This document shows positions 46,023 to 56,713 of a stretch of DNA of 64,000 bases, piece after piece. The notes under the pieces were generated by a model. The model was not told where the DNA came from and did not search any database. It was given only the letters and a program-made list of their open reading frames with translations. Source of the stretch: Phyllostachys edulis (taxonomy: Eukaryota; Streptophyta; Magnoliopsida; Poales; Poaceae); assembly GCA_036346405.1 (NCBI GenBank), contig CM070546.1, positions 110,363,684-110,427,683 of the forward strand, written 5' to 3'. A program made the position numbers and the translations under genes. Position 1 is the stretch's first letter, and each line of letters opens with the position of its first letter.

Positions 46023-46996
46023 ACGCTTGTTCTATGCTCATGTCTACTCTTTTCCTCTGTAGGTTCAAGAGCGACGAGAAAAACTTGGCTGATTCGCTCG
46101 ACTACGAGAAAGTCGAGACGAAAAAGCTAAAGGAGGAGAAAGAAGCCCTTCTAAAGAAGCTTCAGGAGGCAACTCTGCAATTTAAAAGTTGCAGGGATGA
46201 ATAAACGATAAGTGCTGAACTTAAAACCGCTTGTGACCTGCTTTTCTTTTTCTAACTCTTATTCTTTTTCAGAAAAAAGAGGTCGAAATGGGGACTTATG
46301 CTTCATACAAAATGCTGGTCGAAGAAACAACCATGGTCTTTTCTTTGACCATGGTTGTTCACGTGATTTCCCGTATCGCTAAAGAAAAATACCAGGTGGT
46401 CAATTCGTGGGAGGAGCGCTATGCAAAGAACACTGCCTCTCATGACGATGAAGTCAAGAAATTAGATTCTCGACTAGCAGGTAAGCAAGTCTTTACCTGC
46501 AACTAGTTTTGTTTTCCTTTTGGGATTATTTATCTGACTAGTCTTACTCTTTACAGAGCAAGCAGTCGAAATAAAACAACTCCGTGAGGTTTCGACTCGT
46601 AATCAGGAGGAGATGAAGTCGATGAAGGTTAACCTTCAATACAACATTTCTCTCTTGAACAATGTACTCGGTGGGCTATATGCTGAGGGGATCACTCCTT
46701 GTGAAGACACGATGATTGCTCACACGACTACCATTGGAGGACAAGTTAGGACTTTGCAAGAGTTGGTGTCCACCCTGAAGATCAACCAAGCTGATTCGAT
46801 AAGAGAGGCGGTCGAAGGCGTAATAAGTTTTGTTCTAGCAAAACTTAAAGCTCATGACCCCAATCTTGATCTGCGACCAATCAAAGCCAACTTTGACTGC
46901 TCTGAAGCAGAAGCGGAGTGGTTGATTGAAGATCTACAGCCGGTCAGCAAGGAAGTCACGGAGGAGATGCAAATAGGATCTCCTTTGTTAGAGTAG

Positions 46997-47181
46997 TTTG
47001 TAATAGAAACTTGTAAAGACAAGTTTTTGTTGTTGATATATATAATCATTTCTTCTTCCTGCAAATCATCTTATCGAGTAGTTAGTAACCCATAAGATAA
47101 TGAATGGAAAAAGAAATTAAGACTAAGAATTGAAGTCAATTTAATAACTTTATCCTAGCCCCGACTATTTGCTAAGTTTAT
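46997..47181 (+). other. 3' flank of the PF04195-like gene
   Basis: AT-rich non-coding sequence. The part from 47077 on (agtagttagtaacccataag) is repeated at 56717 and marks the left limit of the 9.6-kb duplication. Confidence 0.65.
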
Positions 47182-48877
47182 TTAGATGATCAAGGTACAC
47201 TGTGGATCAATGGACGTATTTGCGTACCAGATGTTGATGGTTTGAGACAGCTAATTTTGAAGGAAGCCTATGACTCAAAGTATTTGATTCACCCGGGTAG
47301 TACTAAGATGTACCACGATGTTAAGAATAAATTTTGGTGGCCAAATTTGAAGCGAGAAGTCGCAGAGTTCGTTGCCTTGTGCGACGTATGTCAGAAGGTA
47401 AAAGTAGAACATCAGAGACCAGCAGGTCTGTTGCAACCTCTGAAGATTCCAGAGGGGAAATAGAAAGAGATCGGAATGGATTTCATTACCGGTTTACCCA
47501 CGACTCAATTGGGTTATGATTCAATTTGGGTAATAGCTGATCGTTTGACTAAAGTTGCTCATTTCTTGCCAGTCAAAACCACTTACTCAGGAGATCGCCT
47601 TGCAGAGCTATATATGTCAAGAATTGTCAGTTTCCATGTTGTGCCTAAGAAGATAGTGTCAGATCAAGGATCTCAGTTCACCTCTCATTTTTGGCAGAGT
47701 TTGCATGAAGCCTTAGGGACTCATCTGAATTTCAAGATCGCTAATCATCCTCGCATGTATGGATGATGAAAGAGTTAATCAGATATTGGAAGATATGTTG
47801 AGAGCTTGTGCTCTAGATAATGCTACCAGTTGGGATAAGAGTTTGCCATATGCAGAATTCTCGTACAACAACAGTTATCAAGTCAATCTACAAATGTCAC
47901 CATTTGAAGCTTTGTATGGCCGTGCCTGCAGAACCCCGTTGAATTGGTCAGAAACAGCTGAACATTTGGTTTTTGGGCCAGATATTATTCAAGAAGCAGA
48001 AAAGCAAGTGTCCATGATCAGAGAGAGATTAAAGATAGCTTAGTCGAGGCAGAAGAGTTATGCTGATAACCGTCATCGTGATCTCAGCTTTGAGCCAGAA
48101 GATTTTGTTTTTCTTCGAGTTACTCTACTCAGAAGTGTAAAAAGGTTTCATGCCAAAGGGAAGCTTGCCCCTCGGTATATTGGTCCGTTCAAGATTTTGG
48201 ATTGCCGTGGAGAAGTGGCTTATCAGTTGGAGCTGCCACAGTCGTTAGCAGGAATGCATGATGTCTTTCATGTCTCTCAGTTGAAGAATTGTCTTTGTGT
48301 GCCAAAAGAGCAAGCCCTGTTAGAATCAATTGAGCTGAAGGAAGATCTCACTTGCAAAGAGTAGCCAGTCAAGATTTTGGATGTCGCATAGCGCCATACC
48401 AGAAGTAAGACCGTTCGTTTTTGCAAAGTTCAGTGGAGCAACCACTCAGAAGGAGAAGCAACGTGGGAGCGTGCAGAGGGGCTAAAAGTCGAGTTTCCTA
48501 GCCTTTTCTCTAGCCAGCCTGAATCTTGGGGTCGAGATTTCTTTAAAGGGGAGGGGGGAGGTTTGTAACATCCCAATTTTATGAGCTTCAAAAATCTTTT
48601 AATAGTTAGTAGGGAGAAAATTGACCATTTGGATTTATTTGAATTTAATTCAAAAGCTTAAACATGGACTTTGGATATCAAAATAATTTAATTTGATTAA
48701 AGTCAACATCAACAATGGTCAAAAATATTTTATTTGGATTCTATGTGCTTGGATATATTTTTCTAGATTTTGCTAGAATTTTCCCAAGTTCATTTGCTAT
48801 TTTCTATTGCCATTTGAAATTTTTGCTATTTTCTAAATTAGAAAACTAATTAAAATCTCAGAATTTTTAATCTGGTC
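47182..48877 (+). mobile_element. Tekay-like family A element, 3' part, copy 1
   Basis: Contains the pol end (integrase, chromodomain), a polypurine tract (aaaggggaggggggagg, 48545-48561) and the first 314 bp of the 3' LTR (48564-48877, beginning TGTAACATCCC). The LTR is broken by the family B element. Gag, protease and RT are absent upstream, where the PF04195-like element lies instead. Confidence 0.88.
47200..48540 (+). pseudogene. Gypsy integrase and chromodomain, family A copy 1
   Basis: Zinc-binding segment at 47270-47400 (HPGSTKMYHDVKNKFWWPNL, then CDVCQKVKVEHQRP) and integrase core from 47476 (MDFITGLP, catalytic Asp; then VSDQGSQFTSHFW, second Asp). The third acidic residue is in the ERVNQILEDMLR region after a break at about 47760. 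The tail reads FHVSQLKN and a chromodomain-like KVQWSNHSEGEATWERAEGL, typical of Tekay/Del chromoviruses, which use it to target heterochromatin. In-frame stops at 47461 (K-stop-K where W is usual), 48042 and near 48363. Confidence 0.88.
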
Positions 48878-51581
48878 TGCTTGGGACCCGGAACGAAAGA
48901 TCCCTAACCTCTCGTGTTCATACACCAGTCCCAGATTTCGTGTACAGCTACAAAAATGATAACATAACCAAATCTCGATTTCATTAATAGTAAATCGAGT
49001 TCGATACAATTGGGCATGAAGCCAAATAGAAGAGTAAATAACACAATGAAGTAAAAACAAGAGTAGTGAGTAGGCGAGAATGATCCGCCACAGTAATCGC
49101 TCGAGGCGAGTTTAGGCATCGTGTCCTCACCGCCTTGATAGTAGTCTTCTCTCAAATTTTGTTGCATAAAGCAAGCATGAGCACAACTACCGTGCTCGCA
49201 AGTTACACCCAATATTGAATTGTAATGCATGCATAAGGTAAACAAAGGATATTGGCAGGGTTATTTTGCGTAAAGCAACGGTTTTAATTTAAATAGTCAT
49301 AATAGATTACAAGGCCATTTTCATACAATATTTAAAATCATAAATTTAATGACAAATGTTTAATGTGGATAACCTCCAACAAAGGTGATGGATATCCTCC
49401 AATCACAATGGCTAACCGCCCAATTTTCCCACAGGACTAACCATCCTGAAAACATCTGTTGAAATCATTTTAAAACCAAAAACAAGTCTAACTCAAAATG
49501 GCTTTGCTAGCATGTCCATGATCATGACGCGCTATTCAATAGTTTTCTACTCGCAGAGTTTGTACATTTTACCCACACGAGATAATTTGCTCTTTGAGTC
49601 GGCCAATCCACGCTTCCTAAGGCGTGTGACAAAGCAATTATCACAAGGCCGTTATAATGATCTACCTCAAGTACTCACGCCCGCTAAGGTTTTCGCCTTT
49701 GGACTAACCATCCGCAGTTCGTGGCCCCTCTTGCGCCAGGTGGGACTATAGTCTAACCGACACCCACTCATACAAAATGGCACGAACAACTACGAGGTAT
49801 CCCAAATTATTAAGCCAGGTCTTGCCCAAACAAGACATGTGGTGGTACGGTAAGGCATAGCAAGATGCGGCTCCAAGACCGGTCCTTAATCGACTTGGGC
49901 GTCTTTCAAATCAAACCCTGGGCTTTAATCCTAACCAGATTAAACCCGTGCATAAACCTGCACCCACCATTCATCCGTTTCGCCCAAGTCCAAACCATTT
50001 TTAGTTTTGTTTGGTAAAACCAACTTTAGTAAGCCTCTATGGTAAGGCAATACCCTAGATTCAGATTTTTGAATCAATTTGAAATGGTTTGGCTAAATTC
50101 CCCAAAATTGGTAAACATGGTCTAAGCATTTGCTAAGCATCCGGTTTTTACCATACTAGTTTATCTAGGGTGACAAAGGAATGACATATCAAGATTCAAG
50201 ATTGGCCATACAATAACAATTGGAATAACTACGCATTTAAACAGGTATTAAAATAATTGACTAAAAATATGCATGCAATAATAATTTTAAAACTGAATTA
50301 AATAACTTTAAAATAGTAGGTGCAACATGGTCAAAGTGTAACTTGCCTTCGCTGAAGTCTTGAAATTCTAAATCTTCGTAAGAATCAACTTCCCCGTAAT
50401 CGTCGTAGTTTAACGTGAAAATACGATAAATCAATTGAAATTCAAATAAATTCAAAAAGATAAATTAACTAAGTCCAAATAAAATAATTTTATTTTATTT
50501 AGCTAGAACATAATTTTCTAAGATTTTAGCAATTTGAATAATCCAATTTGGAATTAGGGTTCAAAAGATATGAATTTTACAAGTACCTCCTTGGCGAGAG
50601 AGCGGCGGTGAAAGGCCGGCGGCGAGGAAGATTTGCGGCGGCGAAATCGGGTCCACGGCGGCGACGGGCTACGGTGGCTCTCCGGGCCGGGGAGGATGCG
50701 CACGGGGACGGCGTCATCGTGGCGACGCCAAGGTACAAAGGGCATGGCGGAGGAGGAGGCAACGCTCGCGCCGAATCGAGAAGAAAGGCGCCCACGAGAA
50801 GTTTAAACTCAAATTCCGGCGAAACCGAGAGGGGAGAGGAGGAGTGGGTGGCGGGGTTGGAATGAGGGAGGAAGAGCGCTCCCGGTGCTCCCCTTTATAG
50901 GCCATGGGGAGGCCGGGTCGTGGAGATCATGGGCGCGGTAATGGTGGCGGCGGCAGGCACGCGGTGTATCCCGCAAGGAGAGGGGGAGAAGGTAGGGCGA
51001 GGGCGGTTGGAGGCGCCGAGTCGGCGCGCGGTGGCGCGGGAGGTTGGGCGGTTGGGCGCCAGATGCCGAGCTTCGGGCCAAGATCAATGGCGCGGTTCGC
51101 CTCGCCACGCAAAGAAGGAGGTGGGAGGAAGACAACGTGGGGTGGCCCACATGGCAATGGCGGGTGGCTGCTTAAAGGGCGCAGCCTGGTGTGTGAGAGA
51201 GAAGGAGTGGTGGAGAGATGGGTCAAGGCCGGGTGGTTTGGGCCGTCTTGTGGATGAGAGGGAGAGATGGGCCGGTCTTTTGAGATTCGCCCAAACGATT
51301 TTAGGGTTTTAAATTGATTTCTAATTTAAATAAACCGTTAATTCAAATGGGCTTTAGAAAATAGTAATTAAATTCCAAAATTATGGAAAAATTCACAGAT
51401 GTCTCTAGCATTATTTTGGACCTAAATAAAATAATTCCAACCTAAAGTTGATAATATCTTTTGTATTTAAATTTGTTTTGGCTTTAAAACGTTTAAAAGA
51501 AAAGCTTTTAAAATTTTTAGAAAATTCACAAATTCAAATAAGTTTTAAACCTTAACCCAAATAAAATTTTGGGCTGTTACA
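48878..51581 (-). repeat. 3' LTR of family B, copy with an internal deletion
   Basis: Sense-strand start TGTAACAGCCC at 51581; 2.7 kb. Compared with the solo LTR at 58504-61679 it lacks about 460 bp between 50583 and 50584 (present at about 60213-60673). Sense TATA near 50893, GC-rich leader 50580-51300, conserved hairpin 49179-49197. The outer end is degraded (tgcttgggacccgg in place of TGTCGGACCCGGG). Confidence 0.88.
49179..49197 (-). ncRNA. Conserved LTR hairpin, family B copy
   Basis: Sense strand GAGCAC-ggtagtt-GTGCTC. Compared with family A (GAGTAC/GTACTC) one base pair has changed on both sides. Confidence 0.6.
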
Positions 51582-51584
51582 AAC

Positions 51585-51597
51585 CTACCCCCCTTAA
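51585..51597 (-). other. Polypurine tract of family B
   Basis: Seen on the plus strand as ctaccccccttaa, directly next to the LTR boundary. On the minus strand it is an A/G tract before TGTAACAGCCC. Confidence 0.8.
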
Positions 51598-51617
51598 GGG
51601 AATCTCGTCCCCGAGAT

Positions 51618-51962
51618 TCAGACTTGGTCAGCAAATAGGTGGGGATATTCGGCCTTCAAATCTTCTTCTCGTTCCCAGGTGGCTTCTTCTTCAGAGTGAT
51701 TGCTCCACTGAACCTTACATGAACGAATGACTTTGCTTCGGGTAATTCGTTCTGCCACATCGAGGATCTTGATCGGTTGTTCCCTATATGTGAGATCTTC
51801 CTGAAGATCGATGCTTTCGATTGGTGTCTCCTCGGTTGGCACTCTGAGGCACTTCTTCAGTTGAGAGACATGGAAGACATTGTGGACGGCGGATATGATC
51901 TTCGGTAGTTCGAAATGATATGCAACTTCACCTCTTCTTGCTAGAATCTTGTAAGGTCCCAC
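51618..51962 (-). pseudogene. Integrase C-terminal part with chromodomain, family B
   Basis: An open 114-codon segment reads MGPYKILARRGEVAYHFELP, then VHNVFHVSQLKKCL (G-P-Y/F module of integrase), ILDVAERITRSK and KVQWSNHSEEEATWEREEDL, the chromodomain core, ending just before the polypurine tract. It is the C-terminal end of the polyprotein; the frame is lost upstream. Confidence 0.9.
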
Positions 51963-51999
51963 AAACTGGTGCGAAGTTTTCCTTTGGTCCGAAACTGCC

Positions 52000-53060
52000 T
52001 AACTCCTGAGTGGAGTAACTCGAGATAGACAAAATCTCCTTCCAAGAAAGGTCAATTTCACGACGATTATCAAGATAACTTTTACGGTCGGGTTTGAGCC
52101 ACTTTCGATGTTCCTTATTGCTTTAACCTTGCTTTCACTTCTTTGATTAACTCCGTCCAAAGAACTCGATGCTCTCCTACTTCATCCCAAAGAAGTGAGT
52201 CCCGCATTTTTCGCCATACAAAGCCTCAAATGGAGACATCTCAAGGTCGGCTTGGTAGCTATTGTTGTACTGAAAATTTCAAGATAGGGCGATTCTTGTC
52301 CCAACTTTTTTCAGACTCTAAGGTGTGTGCTCAAGCATGTCTTCAAGAATCTGCTGACCTGTTTCGTCTGTCTATCCGCTCATGATGATATGCGGTCTTC
52401 AAATTGAGTCCGGTTCCCAAAGCTTCATGCACTCGCCAAAATCTTGACGTGAATCGTGAACCTCTCGAACCACGCATCTTCTTGGGTACTCCATGTAGAC
52501 AGACAATCTTAGCCATATACGCTCGCTAACTTGTCAGATCAGAGGTGGTCTTGACCTAATGAAGTGAGCTACCTTCGCCAACCGGTCAATTATCACCCAG
52601 ATGGAATCACATCCTGATTGGGTCCTAGGAAGTCCGGTAATGAAGTCCATACCAACTTCTTCCCACTTCCACTCGGGAATCGGCAATGGTTGTAGCAAAC
52701 CAGCGGGCCTTTGATGTTCTGCCTTGACTCGCTGACACACATCACATCGTGCTACAAACTCAGCAATTTATCGCTTCATGCTGACCCACCAATATCTTTC
52801 CTTTAGATCGTGGTACATCTTGGTACTGCTAGGATGAATGGAATAAGGCGACTCATGAGCTTCCCTCAGAATCGATTGCTTTAAATCCTGTTGATCCGGT
52901 ACACAGATGCGGTTTTTGAACCACACTGTTCTCGCTTCGCCTTGGCCAACTCGGGCTTTGCCTCTTCTCATATTCTTCTTGATCTCCTTGATGTCTTCAT
53001 CTTCTTTCTGCTTTTCTCTGATCTGACTCTGAAGTGTTGATTGAACCTCCAAAGCGTTCA
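52000..53060 (-). pseudogene. Integrase core and zinc-binding domain, family B
   Basis: The zinc-binding part lies at 52770-52860 (HPSSTKMYHDLKERYWW) with CQRVKAEHQRPAGLLQ at about 52680-52735. The core follows with MDFITGLPRTQSGCDSIWV at 52600-52650. Frames shift repeatedly between 52530 and 51970, so the second Asp and Glu are only seen as fragments. Single-base gaps relative to family A suggest either old decay or sequencing error. Confidence 0.85.
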
Positions 53061-53960
53061 CACATCCTTGATCAACAATCTCCAAGTTTAGATGCTTCAA
53101 TTCTTCGTACAACTCTGGCTGATTCTTCTGAACTAAAATGGTATTGCAATACGCCTTTTCGCCAGGCATCTGCAACCACATTTGCCTTGCCCGGATGATA
53201 ATGAATTCCAAGGTCATAATTCTTTATTAATTCCAGCCATCTCCTCTGTCGGAGATTAAGGTCAGACTGGGTGAAGATGTACTTCAAGCTCTTATGATCT
53301 GTGAAAACCTCACAGCGTGTTACCGATGAGGTAATGCCACCGACTTAGCCGAGTCGTGACTTTGTCAATTTGGCATAAAGTCGTGCTCTCTCGAAGTTTT
53401 CCCAAAATTAACCTCGAGATGGTTCTCATGTTCTTCTTCATTCTTCAATAGACGAGGATGTCATCGATGAAAACAACCACAAACTTATCCAAAATTCCAT
53501 GAACACTTTGTTCATCATATTCATGAAATAAGCAGGGCGTTTGTTAGACCGAAGACATTATCGTGAACTCAGATAGTCCATATCCGTGGTGAAAGCCGCT
53601 TTCGGATATCTTCCGTCCGATCTTCATTGGTGATAGCGATCTCAAATCAATCTTCGAGAATACACTTGCTCTTTCAGTTGATCGAATGATCATCAATCCT
53701 AGGTAGCGGTACTTGTTCTTGATTGTCACCTCGTTGAGTGATCTATAATCCACACACATCCTCATAATGTTGTCTTTCTTCTTGACAAACAAGACTGGGG
53801 TGCCCCCAAGGTGACGAACTTGGCCGAATATATCCCTTGCTCCGCAACTCTTCAACTGCTTTCTTCATCTCCGCCAATTCATTGACCGCATTCTCAGAGG
53901 GTTGCTTCGAGATTGAGCGTCCTCGACTAAGTCAATTAAGAACATTATGTCCTCGTCTGT
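53060..53960 (-). pseudogene. Reverse transcriptase and RNase H, family B
   Basis: RT segment at 53855-53544: GTPVLFVKKKDNIMRMCVDY, then RSLNEVTIKNKY and FSKIDLRS, the N-terminal gypsy RT motifs. The catalytic Y-x-D-D region (about 53440-53480, complement of gatgtcatcgat) is frame-broken. RNase H ends at 53290-53110 with FTQSDLNLRQRRWLELI and HPGKANVVADA. Both frames carry shifts. Confidence 0.88.
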
Positions 53961-54870
53961 GGCATGCCGTAAATCATCGAAAAACATCCGGAATTCTCGC
54001 ACTATTGGTATATCTTCAAGCTTTAACTCCTTCAAGCTAGTCAAGATGGAACTCCCTCCTGCAAGTGTGTCTTGGGCTTGAATTCAAGCGTGACTCCTTC
54101 CTCATTGGTGAGAGTGATAGACCTATTGGCACAATCTATCATCCTGATTCTTGGCTAGCTACCCATTCCAAGTATTACATCCGGACTTTGAGAATGCGTA
54201 ACTATCAAGTTCGCCATGAAAGACACTCAGGATATCTCAAAGGTCGATTCGGGCATAGAGAACTAGTTCTCATTTCCGAGCCCTTGAATGGATTATCATA
54301 GGATTATTTAATAGAGAAATAGGTAACCCATTTTGCCCACAAACTTATTGGATACAAAAGAATGCGAAGCTCCTAATCAAACAGTAATCGATGCCGTATC
54401 GAATTAACAAGAACGTACCAAGGACGACATCCGTGCCGCCGAGCCTCTTTTCCGTGGACGTGATTCACACGCCCTTCAGGAACTTGACCGACGGCTTTGG
54501 GGTGCCGCCGTGGTTGGTACTCGACATCGGCTCGGCCGGTGTCATGATCGCTACTTCTTTCGCATTTGTTGGCATAATGCCCGCCTCTCGGTAATGGTAG
54601 CATGTCACACCCGCCGCCGATGGAGTTGGGTTCTTCTGCTAAACCGGCTCTTTGGTGCATTGCCGCGAAGCCGGAAGAATCTGGGCGCAGTTTGCTTTGG
54701 AGCTCGGGCGAGTAGATCGAATCTACTATGCCGGGCAAATGAGGCCGAGCAAGGCGAGGCTTGGGTTGCCTCCGAGTTAAACTTCGAGCGCCCTCCTCCG
54801 CTTATGTTCTCCATCTCCGGATGTTTGGCCCATCGGGCGAAAGCTTTATTCACTAACTGCTGGAAGTCAC
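53961..54870 (-). pseudogene. Gag end and protease region, family B, strongly decayed
   Basis: Lies between gag and RT where the gypsy protease belongs. Frames are short and I could not identify a D-T/S-G site with certainty. Gaps relative to intact elements are likely. Confidence 0.5.
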
Positions 54871-55580
54871 AGTAGTCATTGGAGACCACCGATCGAGATC
54901 TCATCGCTCAAACCATACATGAACCTTTCTTGCCTTTCTTCATCACTAGCCACATCTGCTGGGGCATAGCGAGCAAAATTTGGTTGAACCGTGTAGGTAT
55001 TCACCCCTCGGCGGTTGCCTTGTCGGAGCGTGTGGAACTCTTTCTTCTTTAAGGTCATTATCCTCAAGGATATGTGCATGGCGGAAAGCTCCGCACAAAC
55101 TCCTCCCAAGTGATAGTCTCATGGATCAAGATGGGAGATGGTAAAGTTATCCCACCATTCCGATGTGGGGCTGGTGAGCTGGTGAGAGGCAAACAGGACT
55201 CTCTCACGATCAGTACACTGTGCAATATCCAACTTCTTTCCGATAGCACGGATCCAATCATCGGCATCCATCGGCTCTGTGCTGCTGGAGAATGTCGGTG
55301 GGCGCATGCGCATAAAATCCGCCATGGTCAATCTCTGCGTAGGTGGAGGTGGTGGTGCAGTCCGAGTTGCTGCTTGCACATTCTGCATGCTGCTGAGGGA
55401 TTGGGCTAGGAGGTTAATCAGATGGTTTTGGTTTTCCATCATCTGACGCCAATCCGGTCCTTCCACTGGTGGCGGCGGTGGTTGCTACACGGGATCCTCC
55501 TGGTAATCCGCGTTTTCGTTGCCCCGACCTCGGACACTGCCACTGCCGGTACGGGTGGTCACCATCTGCTAGAACTCCAA
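54870..55580 (-). pseudogene. Gag, family B
   Basis: Starts MEGPDWRQMMENQNHLINLL at 55466 and shows FMRMRPPTFSSSTEPMDADD, then ERVLFASHQLTSPTSEWWD. After a frameshift come MTLKKKEFHTLRQGNRRGVN and the segment YAPADVASDEERQERFMYGL at 54890-55030. This is the retrotransposon gag pattern of Tekay elements. Frameshifts at about 55120 and 54880. Confidence 0.88.
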
Positions 55581-55899
55581 GGATTTAGGAGAGATAGACA
55601 GATAGGAAGTTCTAAAGGGGGTAAATTCTAATAGCCCAAGAACACAAAGAGCACACAAGACCAAAGCAGATTTATTTATTTATTTATTTTTTCCAAGAAG
55701 TTCCTTTATTAATTTATTTTATTCAAGATTATGGCTACCACAAGGGATTAGTAGCTCATAATTCGCAACTAAAGATCGAGCTAAGGGGAGATAACAACTA
55801 TGGGGTACTAGGGGTATAATCCGGCTCACTAGAGCTAGCCTCGCCGGCCTTGTAGCTAGCTAGTTCCGCAGTTACGGTCTTCAGCTTCTCCTCTGCCTC

Positions 55900-56366
55900 C
55901 TATAGTCTGTTCTGAGCGGTGAGCAAGTCATTCAAGGTGTTCCCATAGGCGTAGTCCAAAGCCTTAGCCAGATCCACTTGGTGCGTCAGCTTGGGGGAAT
56001 CTTCGTCTCTAGCGGAGTTGAAAGTACTTGTCGAGCCGAAGTCGGAATGTGCATCGGTAGTAATGAAACCCGGTGCCACGGGCGATGGTCGAGGTGTAGC
56101 GGTTGGCGGATCGCCTCTCGCCACATCCTCGAATGCCGTCAAAGGTATCACGGACGGATCGAGCGCCAAAGATGTGGAAGACGGTGTCCACAAGAAGATT
56201 GGAGTAGATGAGCACCTCTACTCTCCACAGCTTGTTGTTCTCCCACCGGTACTTGAATCCTTGAAAAGTTGGCCTCTTCCCAGATCCTGTCTTTGATCAT
56301 TTTCAAAGTATCTCGCCCAAGATCCAAGAAAGGCTCTGTGGGAAGTAGCGCCCGGCCTTTCGCCAT
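55900..56366 (-). pseudogene. Leader ORF upstream of family B gag
   Basis: Two overlapping minus-strand frames, 56366-56148 (MAKGRALLPTEPFLDLGRDT, then MIKDRIWEEANF) and 56193-55900 (LDPSVIPLTAFEDVARGDP, LDYAYGNTLNDLLTAQNRL), look like one ORF broken by a shift, between primer site and gag. I do not recognise a function. It is probably a conserved leader ORF or gag extension. Confidence 0.5.
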
Positions 56367-56507
56367 CTAAGATTTTGAGAAGGAGATGAGTTAGTAAATA
56401 TTTTAAAGAGAAAGGTTGAGAATGAGTCCGGATAGACTCAAAATAATTTTAGTTTTTGAAAATAACTCCTTAAGACAATTCTAAGGCCACGACCTACAGT
56501 CGATATG

Positions 56508-56519
56508 GCTCTGATACCA
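56508..56519 (-). other. Primer binding site of family B
   Basis: Plus strand gctctgatacca is the exact complement of TGGTATCAGAGC (initiator Met-tRNA), four bases inside the LTR boundary at 56524. Confidence 0.92.
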
Positions 56520-56523
56520 CTTT

Positions 56524-56713
56524 TGTCGGACCCGGGAACGAAAGATCCCGAACCCTTTGTGTTCATACACCAATCCAGGATTTCCGGTGTACACAGTTAC
56601 AAAAATGATAACATAACCAAATCTCGCATTTCATTAATAGTAAATCAGAGTTCGATACAATTGGGCATGAAGCCAAATAGAAGAGTAAATAACACAGCGG
56701 AAGTAAAAACAGT
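56524..56713 (-). repeat. Truncated 5' LTR of family B
   Basis: Matches the TGTCGGACCCGGG end of the family B LTR for about 190 bp, then passes at an AGTAGT microhomology into sequence identical in kind to 47077 onward. Confidence 0.88.

Larger units (their letters stand above)
43323..46996 (+). pseudogene. Transposon gene with 'putative gypsy type transposon' (PF04195-like) domain and coiled coils, broken
   Basis: Exon 1 (43323-44054) starts MAGAASQWAESEMDTTKMKA and contains CGIRLPAHPFLTLILEHFEV, LVPNSITMLGLFVYLCEAYL and LFQYFCGM, the conserved core that I recognise as the PF04195-type domain. An in-frame TAG at 43449 and a frameshift near 43800 (then DTPAEKIPSWDS-like residues) break it. 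Further exons by splice context are 44131-44255 and 44433 to about 44689; others end at about 45408, 45664, 46203 and 46996. The C-terminal half is coiled-coil (EKVETKKLKEEKEALLKKLQ; LVSTLKINQADS). Introns carry the GGTCGTA/TACGACC hairpin units. Such genes belong to plant transposons whose biology is poorly known. No enzymatic motif is visible. Confidence 0.7.
48878..56713 (-). mobile_element. Tekay-like family B chromovirus (minus), 5' LTR truncated
   Basis: Inserted in the family A LTR. Left (3') LTR 48878-51581, polypurine tract, pol and gag on the minus strand, primer site at 56508-56519 and the first 190 bp of the 5' LTR (56524-56713). The remainder of that LTR is replaced by the second copy of the duplicated block. 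The pol order integrase-chromodomain after RT identifies Ty3/gypsy chromoviruses. Many frameshifts. Confidence 0.9.

Noticed and set aside
50548..51312. Frames in the family B LTR resembling Gly/Arg-rich proteins
   Set aside because: They are compositional and disrupted by indels in the sister copy at 60680-61420.
47182..56713. One composite gypsy element formed by the plus integrase and the minus gag-pol
   Set aside because: Opposite orientation, separate polypurine tracts, different LTR families and the GGGTC target duplication in the sister copy show two nested elements.
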